Assembly (NCBI GenBank): GCA_934590165.1
Contig: CAKTOO010000017.1
Span: 1-60,888 of the forward strand
DNA length: 60,888 nucleotides
Reading direction: 5' to 3'
DNA from: an uncultured Dysosmobacter sp.
Lineage (GTDB): Bacteria > Bacillota > Clostridia > Oscillospirales > Oscillospiraceae
Shown here in pieces: positions 60,763 through 60,888 of the stretch. The notes below the pieces were generated by a model. The model searched no databases, was not told the origin of the DNA, and saw nothing but the letters and a program-made list of their open reading frames with translations. Every line of letters begins with the position of its first letter. Within the stretch, counting starts at the first letter, position 1. The translations under genes were made by a program, and so were the position numbers.

Positions 60763-60888
60763 ACAGACGCTCAATTTTCTGTGTGCCAACGAAGCGGCTG
60801 AGCAAAGCCGCGAAGCCCATCAATGCGGTGAGAGAAACAGCAATGGGATCACGCAGCCCAGCGGGGCCGCGACGCCTCGGAACAGCGA
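60763..60888 (+). other. right edge, no gene supported
   Basis: A frame from ATG 60843 (MGSRSPAGPRRLG) runs off the window with only a weak GAGAG upstream. It could be the start of the next ICE gene, but 15 codons are not enough to say. Confidence 0.25.

Overview
The window looks like chromosome from a GC-rich, butyrate-producing Clostridia, most likely an Oscillospiraceae relative of Flavonifractor, Intestinimonas or Oscillibacter. This rests on a FabK-type fatty-acid operon, a crotonyl-CoA/4-hydroxybutyryl-CoA/butyryl-CoA operon with electron-transfer flavoprotein, an rpoN regulon, and a Clostridia-type integrative conjugative element (ICE) full of CnaB adhesin and antirestriction-type genes. 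Genus is an inference.

Layout. (1) 1-10.1 kb is an acid uptake and catabolism locus. It has a LysR regulator, two nearly identical tandem DASS carriers, a PrpR-N/PAS/AAA+ sigma-54 activator, an HMG-CoA-lyase-type enzyme, a class III CoA-transferase and an AEC carrier. Four transcription units start at textbook -24/-12 promoters. (2) 10.2-13.0 kb is trkA-trkH potassium uptake. (3) 13.2-24.4 kb is a full type II fatty-acid operon: acpP, accBCDA, fabH, fabK, a fabK-like paralog, fabD, fabG, fabF, fabZ and a MarR regulator. It is interrupted twice by a structured intergenic repeat. (4) 24.5-31.7 kb, minus strand, is crt, CoA-transferase, abfD, bcd, etfB, etfA, read from a fifth sigma-54 promoter and carrying a third copy of the repeat. 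(5) 32.1-34.9 kb is a second sigma-54 activator, divergent from the butyrate operon, followed by rpoN itself. (6) 35.1-37.9 kb is a YibE/F-like membrane protein and an amber-interrupted alkaline phosphatase. (7) From about 38.8 kb to the right edge is mosaic mobile DNA: VirB6/TrbL-like and pilin-like conjugation proteins, a toxin-antitoxin pair, a truncated CnaB adhesin, antirestriction-like genes (several broken), GNAT cargo, a tRNA-Thr 3' half that marks an attachment site, a LytTR two-component system with an ABC exporter, decayed fragments, and a sigma-like/HTH/excisionase regulatory module behind a structured leader.

How it works together. Crotonyl-CoA, reached from 3-hydroxybutyryl-CoA (Crt) or 4-hydroxybutyryl-CoA (AbfD), is reduced by Bcd-EtfAB. 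The CoA-transferase activates acids or releases the product. Expression is probably gated by RpoN plus the divergent activator, whose likely sites (ATTCA-N4-TGAAT) lie about 130 bp upstream of the promoter. The second activator probably controls the carriers and the CoA-transferase/lyase pair for an unidentified, probably branched, dicarboxylic acid.

The two strongest leads for something undescribed are the three-copy intergenic element and the sigma-54 circuit. The element has hairpins that keep their pairing while their sequence changes, and a constant ATGAA loop. One copy sits between a duplicated fabK 5' end and the working fabK.
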